Positions 59,933 to 64,000 of a stretch of 64,000 nucleotides of DNA are shown one piece after another; position 1 is the first letter of the stretch; every line of letters begins with the position of its first letter. Location of the stretch: assembly GCF_003688855.1 (NCBI RefSeq), contig NZ_REFW01000002.1, positions 248,001 through 312,000 on the forward strand, written 5' to 3'. The translations under genes were made by a program, and so were the position numbers. Source of the stretch: Tessaracoccus antarcticus (GTDB lineage: Bacteria; Actinomycetota; Actinomycetes; Propionibacteriales; Propionibacteriaceae). The notes under the pieces were generated by a model that made no database searches, was not told the origin of the DNA, and was given only the letters and a program-made list of their open reading frames with translations.

Positions 59933-60149
59933 GACCCGGTACCGCGGGTCGCCCTCCTGCTGCGCCCGGAAACGGGAATCGCAGGGCTGGTTCGTGACGT
60001 CGGCGTTTCGGGGGCGACAGCCCGTGTGAACGATCCCATTTCGCGGGCATGCTTGTGGGCGACGGATTGCCCCGGCGCTCTTGGCGAACCACTGGCGAGG
60101 GCCCGGCCGGTTTCGACCACCTTCCGCACCGCCTCCATGGAAACCACTC
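59933..60149. other. Intergenic stretch before the second pseudogene
   Basis: 217 bp without a recognisable gene. It may be the eroded upstream part of the protein whose C-terminus survives at 60150-60451. Confidence 0.45.
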
Positions 60150-60451
60150 TGGTCCACGGTGGCGGAGGTGAACGGCACGTTCATCCAGTCCAACGGCTGG
60201 ACATTCAACAACCTCACCTACCTTCGGGCACCCCGGGCGCTGTGGGGGGTAACCCGCTCGCCAGCACCAATACCTGGCAGGCGGACGACGGCAGCACGTG
60301 GCGCACGGAGTGCGACACGGACCTTTCGGATCGCAACGGTTGTCGCTCCTTCATGTGGGCAGGCACGGTTGTCTCGATTTCGTCCTCCTCGGGAACCACC
60401 CTCACGTGGCAATGGGGATGGCGATTCAACAACATCGTGAAGTTCAGTTGA
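60150..60451 (+). pseudogene. Orphan remnant of the same Trp/Cys-rich C-terminal domain
   Basis: On the plus strand, from about 60150, LWSTVAEVNGTFIQSNGWTF then NNLTYLRAPRALWG; at the six-G run 60244-60249 the frame changes, and NPLASTNTWQADDGSTWRTE then CDTDLSDRNGCRSF continue to FNNIVKFS and a stop at 60449. It aligns along its length with the C-terminal domain at 29129-29429 (shared NGW.FNNLTYL, PRALW, NPL, WRTECDT, RNGCRS, NN.V.FS). No N-terminal half, start or signal peptide remains. A single missing G would explain the break, so a sequencing error cannot be excluded, but the missing upstream part argues for decay. Confidence 0.78.
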
Positions 60452-60478
60452 GCTCCTGAGCGCAACTGAGTGAGAACC

Positions 60479-60522
60479 GGGGCGGCGCACGGCTGGGAAA
60501 CCAGCCGGGTGCCGCCCCTTTT
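60479..60522 (+). terminator. Terminator after the second pseudogene
   Basis: GGGGCGGC and CGGCTGG pair with CCAGCCG and GCCGCCCC around a GAAA tetraloop, with a 3x3 internal loop, followed by TTTT. A functional-looking terminator 27 bp past a dead coding remnant. Confidence 0.85.
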
Positions 60523-60643
60523 CCGACCCCGGGACCAGCAGGGTGCTCCCCGCTGTCAGGCGCGGAGGGCGGTGGGATAGGCTGGGATCGTCCCGAGTTC
60601 GCCGATCCGGGACCCGTCAGCTCTGCCAAGGACATCACCGCAA

Positions 60644-61285
60644 TTGACTGCTCTGGACATCCTCGGATGGGTGGCCGCCAGCTTTGGCATGGCCTCAGCC
60701 CTACCCCAACTCCTCCGACTGTTGCGCACACGCTCGAGCGCCGGGGTTTCCCTGACGCTCTTCCAGCTGAATGCGGCCGCCGCCGGGGCCTGGACGATGC
60801 ATGGGTTCATGGTGGGCGTGCCGCAGATGCAGTACCCCAACATGGTGCTGGCCATCAGCAGCATGGCGGTGTGCGTCATTGTCCTGAAGGATCGTGGCTC
60901 GTCCCTGTTCCCGGCGCTTCTCGTGCCACCCGTGATCTCCGTGGCCCTGTTCGGTATGGACCTGTTGGCTGGTGGCCTCGTGTTCGGGTTCGTGGTGGCG
61001 GCACCCTTCGTGGTGGGGCAGGTTTCGCAGCTGCGGACCATGCAGTCCTCGCGCGACCTGTCGGGGGTATCGCTGCCGTTCCTTTCCGTGACGTTCGGAG
61101 TCCAAGGACTGTGGCTCGTCTGGGGGATCATCTACGGCGAGACCTCCATCACGGTGTGCGCATCGCTGTTGGGGCTGCTTTCTCTGGTCAATCTCATCTA
61201 CTTCCTTCACCGACTGGCGCGTGGCAGCGCGGTGATTCGACCAGCCCAAGCCGCCACCATCACAGCGGTTGACGCTGCCAGCTGA
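60644..61285 (+). CDS. SWEET/PQ-loop-like membrane protein with seven helices
   Basis: 213 aa from TTG 60644 (AAGGA about 11 bp upstream; start uncertain). Seven hydrophobic helices in a 3-1-3 pattern: two triple-helix units, each with a PQ-loop-like motif (SALPQLLRLL at about residues 18-27; GQVSQLRTMQ at about 126-135), joined by a central helix. That is the architecture of full-length SWEET sugar transporters rather than the 3-TM bacterial SemiSWEETs. A sugar role is inferred from fold only. Confidence 0.75.
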   Translation: MTALDILGWVAASFGMASALPQLLRLLRTRSSAGVSLTLFQLNAAAAGAWTMHGFMVGVPQMQYPNMVLAISSMAVCVIVLKDRGSSLFPALLVPPVISVALFGMDLLAGGLVFGFVVAAPFVVGQVSQLRTMQSSRDLSGVSLPFLSVTFGVQGLWLVWGIIYGETSITVCASLLGLLSLVNLIYFLHRLARGSAVIRPAQAATITAVDAAS

Positions 61286-61314
61286 TCGCGGCCTCCGGCA
61301 ACGCGATCATTGTT
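61283..61314 (+). terminator. Terminator between SWEET-like gene and hisD
   Basis: TGATCGCG (61283-61290, including the stop codon) pairs with CGCGATCA (61302-61309), with an inner GCC/GGC pair, followed by TTGTT. Convergent genes; may act on the plus strand mainly. Confidence 0.6.
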
Positions 61315-61347
61315 CCTCCACCCTTGGTCGGAGGGGCGGGTCACGGG

Positions 61348-62637
61348 TCAGATGTTGATCATGGGGCGCCGGTACTTCTCGACGCGGATGTCTGCTGAGG
61401 CCGCATGCCCGAACATCCGCTCGGCAGTGGAGATCGCGGAGGTGTGCCGTCCCACCCGGACGCTGGCCTCCGGGCTCAGCCTCTGGAACGTGCACACCCT
61501 GATGAAGCTCCCCACCCACAGCCCGCCGGTGTAGCGGGCGGCGCCGTTCGTGGGCAGCGTGTGATTGGTGCCCGTGGCCTTGTCACCGTATGCCACGGTG
61601 GTTTCCTCGCCGGAGAACACGGTGCCGTAGTTGCGCAGGCGCTCCTCGTACCAGACGGTGTCGGCCACCTGGAGTTGGAGGTGCTCGCTGGCGTAGGCGT
61701 CGGAGAGTTCGACGGCCTCCTCTGGCGAGTCCACCACCGCGACCACTCCGAGGTCTGCCCATGCCTGACCGGCAACGTCACCGGTGGGCCAGGAGTCCAC
61801 GATGGCCGGGATGTGTTCCAGCACTGCCATGCCCAGCGCTCGTGAGGTGGTGATGAGCACGGCCGGTGACGTGGGCCCGTGTTCGGCCTGGGCCAACAGG
61901 TCAATGGCGACGGTGCGGGCATCCGCCGTGTCGTCGGCGATGACGAGTACTTCCGTGGGGCCCGCCAGCAGGTCGATGCCCACGCGTCCGAACAGTTGGC
62001 GCTTCGCCTCTGCCACGAAGGCGTTGCCGGCGCCGACGATCATGTCGACGGGTTCCAGACCCTTCAGCGCGCCGTAGGCCAGGGCGCCGAGTGCCTGCAC
62101 GCCGCCCAGGGCGTAGATCTCATCGGCGCCGGCCGTGTGCATGGCGTACAGGGTGGGTGGGTGGATACCGCCCTCGGGTGTGGGGGCAGTCATGGCCACC
62201 ACCTTCTCCACGCCGGCCGTCTTGGCTGTGAGGATGCTCATGAGCGCGGAGGAGATCAGCGGGTACCGTCCGCCGGGGATGTAGGCGCCCACCGAACGCA
62301 CGGGCAACAGCCGGTGGCCCAGCACCTGACCGGGGGCGATCTCCACCTCCAGCGGTTGCAGGCAGGCGAGTTGTGCGCGGGCGAACGCGCCGACAGATGC
62401 GTGTGCGGCGTCGATGTGGGCGCGCAACTCGGGAGCCACGTGCCGGATTGCGGCGTTGATGGTGTCATCGCTGATGCGAAAGCTGGGCGGGTCGTGGTGG
62501 TCGAGGGCGCGGGAGAAGTCCCGGACCGCCGTCTCGCCACGCGCGGAGATGTCGCCGAGCATCTCAGCCACGCGGGCCTGCACTGCCGGGTCGGTGGTGG
62601 TACCCGCTTCCCGGCCGCTCTTCAGGTACTCAGGCAT
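61348..62637 (-). CDS. hisD: Histidinol dehydrogenase
   Basis: Zinc enzyme for the last two steps of histidine synthesis (histidinol to histidine, NAD). 429 aa, ATG 62637 (reverse). Conserved GPTEVLVIAD, zinc ligands Gln/His in LLAQAEHGPTSP, the ASEHLQL segment, and GTNHTLPTNGAARYTGGL near the C-terminus. Its start overlaps the end of the CtaG-like gene by 8 bp. Usually hisD heads a his operon (hisD-hisC-hisB); here the next gene downstream is convergent, so it stands apart from other his genes. Confidence 0.94.
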   Translation of the reverse strand: MPEYLKSGREAGTTTDPAVQARVAEMLGDISARGETAVRDFSRALDHHDPPSFRISDDTINAAIRHVAPELRAHIDAAHASVGAFARAQLACLQPLEVEIAPGQVLGHRLLPVRSVGAYIPGGRYPLISSALMSILTAKTAGVEKVVAMTAPTPEGGIHPPTLYAMHTAGADEIYALGGVQALGALAYGALKGLEPVDMIVGAGNAFVAEAKRQLFGRVGIDLLAGPTEVLVIADDTADARTVAIDLLAQAEHGPTSPAVLITTSRALGMAVLEHIPAIVDSWPTGDVAGQAWADLGVVAVVDSPEEAVELSDAYASEHLQLQVADTVWYEERLRNYGTVFSGEETTVAYGDKATGTNHTLPTNGAARYTGGLWVGSFIRVCTFQRLSPEASVRVGRHTSAISTAERMFGHAASADIRVEKYRRPMINI

Positions 62638-63589
62638 GGGGGTGTGGGCTCCTCGTCGTAGTGGGTTTCCCGCTGGCCATCAACGGGAGGGTGCCGGGGT
62701 TGTGGGGCTCGTCCGACCGGAGCTCGCGCCGCGCCCAGCGCCCGGCGATGACCAGCATCGCGCCCAGCAGGAGGGGCATGTCCACGACCATCATGATGAA
62801 CCCGGCCAGCCGTTGGTCGTCCCACGGTGACAGGCCGAACCAGGGGCGCGCGTCGAGGTAACCGGTGTAGAGCAGGCTCGGCCACCAGATGAATGCTGCG
62901 CCCACCACCCCGCCCACGGCCATGGCCACGGCGAGGGCGCCCACGCGCTCCCGGGTGGTGGTGTGGTGGAGGGACGGGAGTCGCCCGATGAGTACCACCC
63001 AGAACAGGATTCCCGCCCCCAGCAGGCTCAAGTGCTCGATGTTGTGGACCGTCCTGTTGGCCAGCGACAGGTTGTACATCACCGGCAGGTGCCATCCGAG
63101 GGTGACCACCGACCACACGCCCACGGCGAACCACGGGCTGCCCACCGTCAGCAATATTCGCCGCCACAGCCGGGCCGGCCGCGTGTGCGACCGGACGGGG
63201 CGCAACAGGAGGCGGGACACCGGCATCACGAGGCGCTGCTCCAACCCGGCTGCGATCAGGATCGAAGCCACCATGAGCAGCATCTCGTGCTGGATCATGT
63301 GCACGGCCGGGGATTGGGCCTCGCCGTACGGGTCGATGGGGGAGAACAACGCCACGACCACCACTGCCAGTCCGGCGGCGAACAGGACGAGCCGCCCTGG
63401 CGACACGGACTGCCCCCGCCTGTGAGCTGCCACGGCCAGCCCCGCGTAGACCAGTGCAACCACCACCAGTCCCATCAGGGGCAGCGGCTCGACGGCCCAC
63501 CCATAGGCCACGTCATGCTCATGGCCGGAGTGGGCAGGCAGGTGAACAACTCCGGTCACCGCTGCGATCACCCCCACCACGTCGCCCAT
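62630..63589 (-). CDS. CtaG/BscG-like cytochrome c oxidase assembly membrane protein
   Basis: 319 aa, minus strand. Seven or more helices; the His-rich N-terminal loop (HLPAHSGHEHDVAYGW), the VHMIQHEMLLMVASILIAAG helix and HNIEHLSLLGAGILFW are typical of the caa3_CtaG family thought to deliver copper to cytochrome oxidase. It starts 1 bp after the stop of the CcdA-like gene and overlaps hisD by 8 bp. Confidence 0.85.
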   Translation of the reverse strand: MGDVVGVIAAVTGVVHLPAHSGHEHDVAYGWAVEPLPLMGLVVVALVYAGLAVAAHRRGQSVSPGRLVLFAAGLAVVVVALFSPIDPYGEAQSPAVHMIQHEMLLMVASILIAAGLEQRLVMPVSRLLLRPVRSHTRPARLWRRILLTVGSPWFAVGVWSVVTLGWHLPVMYNLSLANRTVHNIEHLSLLGAGILFWVVLIGRLPSLHHTTTRERVGALAVAMAVGGVVGAAFIWWPSLLYTGYLDARPWFGLSPWDDQRLAGFIMMVVDMPLLLGAMLVIAGRWARRELRSDEPHNPGTLPLMASGKPTTTRSPHPHA

Positions 63590-63590
63590 G

Positions 63591-64000
63591 TCACCCCACC
63601 GCCGCAGCCACGACGACCGGGACCAGTGCCAGGCTCAGCCCAACGAGCATGAAACCTGTGGTCCGCTCCACGAGCGGTGCCACGCGGGATGCCTTGGCCC
63701 CCAGTTGCGCGTACGTCTCCGGTGCGAGGACGGCAGGTGCCAGGAAAGGAATGGCCATCACCACCGCGTAGCCGGCGACGATGCCCGCGCCCAGGGTGAA
63801 GTTCTTGCTGCCGCCCGCCAGCACAGCAATGGCCAGGATGTAGGGGCCGCAGCAGGTTGCGCAGTACTGTCCGAACGCCATCCCGGCCCGGACCGGACGG
63901 CGGAACGAGGCACGTCCGGAGCGCAGGAGCCACAGTGGTCCGCGGCAGCGAGACAATGCACCCAGGTTGACGGCTCCCAGTGCGGAAAGACCCAGCAGCA
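63591..64000 (-). CDS. CcdA/DsbD-like membrane protein, 3' part (cut by window edge)
   Basis: At least 136 residues, open at the right edge; a TTG at 63956 gives a shorter frame but the coding sequence continues beyond. Visible: GMAFGQYCATCCGPYILAIA, matching the G.....C.GP motif of CcdA-type thiol-redox membrane proteins, then two more helices (AGYAVVMAIPFLAPAVL and a C-terminal one). CcdA proteins carry electrons across the membrane for cytochrome c maturation. The Cys trio CATCC is unusual. Neighbouring CtaG supports a respiratory-assembly role. The N-terminus is outside the window. Confidence 0.75.
   Translation of the reverse strand, partial: LLGLSALGAVNLGALSRCRGPLWLLRSGRASFRRPVRAGMAFGQYCATCCGPYILAIAVLAGGSKNFTLGAGIVAGYAVVMAIPFLAPAVLAPETYAQLGAKASRVAPLVERTTGFMLVGLSLALVPVVVAAAVG

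Overview
The window is 64 kb of high-GC chromosomal core DNA from an actinobacterium (Actinomycetota). The gene order, the abundant GTG starts, acidic tails on ribosomal proteins, a NusA without C-terminal repeats, a membrane-anchored FtsY and a single-subunit menaquinone-type SdhC all fit this phylum. Propionibacteriaceae is my best guess at family level, by inference from gene order and from a Trp/Cys-rich C-terminal domain that I associate with that family. No tRNA, rRNA, CRISPR array, integrase or intact insertion sequence was seen.

Layout. 1-4.7 kb: end of rpsB, then tsf, pyrH, frr, cdsA and rlmN. 4.7-12.98 kb: a small unknown minus-strand gene, gdhA with a textbook terminator, then the isoprenoid and membrane-proteolysis set dxr, rseP-like, ispG, followed by a GNAT gene and proS. 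13-14.6 kb: a minus-strand pair (histidine phosphatase, then a Tat/lipoprotein ferritin-like DUF4439 protein). 14.8-22 kb: the translation-factor operon rimP-nusA-ylxR-infB-rbfA-truB-ribF. 22-28.8 kb: GNAT (minus), rpsO, pnp, dapB, GNAT (minus), RNase J. 28.8-30.3 kb: decayed DNA with the remains of a secreted multidomain glycoside hydrolase. 30.3-41.5 kb: rpmB, recG, a TDT transporter, rsmD, coaD, DUF177, rpmF, rnc, mutM, gtrA-like, smc. 41.8-47.5 kb: ftsY, ffh (SRP pathway), an amidohydrolase, sppA, a zincin-like protein (minus). 47.7-58.9 kb: rpsP, khpA, rimM, trmD, sdhCAB, rplS, lepB, rnhB, DUF2469, yraN, comM, dprA. 59-61.3 kb: DUF427, a small membrane protein, a second decayed copy of the same secreted C-terminal domain, and a 7-TM SWEET-like protein. 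61.3-64 kb (minus): a CcdA-like membrane protein running off the edge, a CtaG-type oxidase assembly protein, and hisD.

How it works together. Most genes serve ribosome assembly, initiation and RNA processing (S2, S15, S16, L19, L28, L32, EF-Ts, RRF, IF2, RimP, RbfA, RimM, TruB, TrmD, RsmD, RlmN, NusA, RNase III, RNase J, PNPase, RNase HII). Others serve protein export (FtsY, Ffh, LepB, SppA, RseP-like) and chromosome upkeep (SMC, RecG, MutM, DprA, ComM). Many genes are joined by ATGA or GTGA overlaps, and clear hairpins mark the transcript ends.

I did not find a convincing new multi-gene system. The most interesting observations are two decayed copies of one Trp/Cys-rich C-terminal domain, each broken at a G-run; a leader before infB with three ATGA-linked mini-ORFs and a hairpin; a structured rpsO-pnp interval; a full-length SWEET-like protein; and an operon joining CcdA-like and CtaG-like proteins to hisD.
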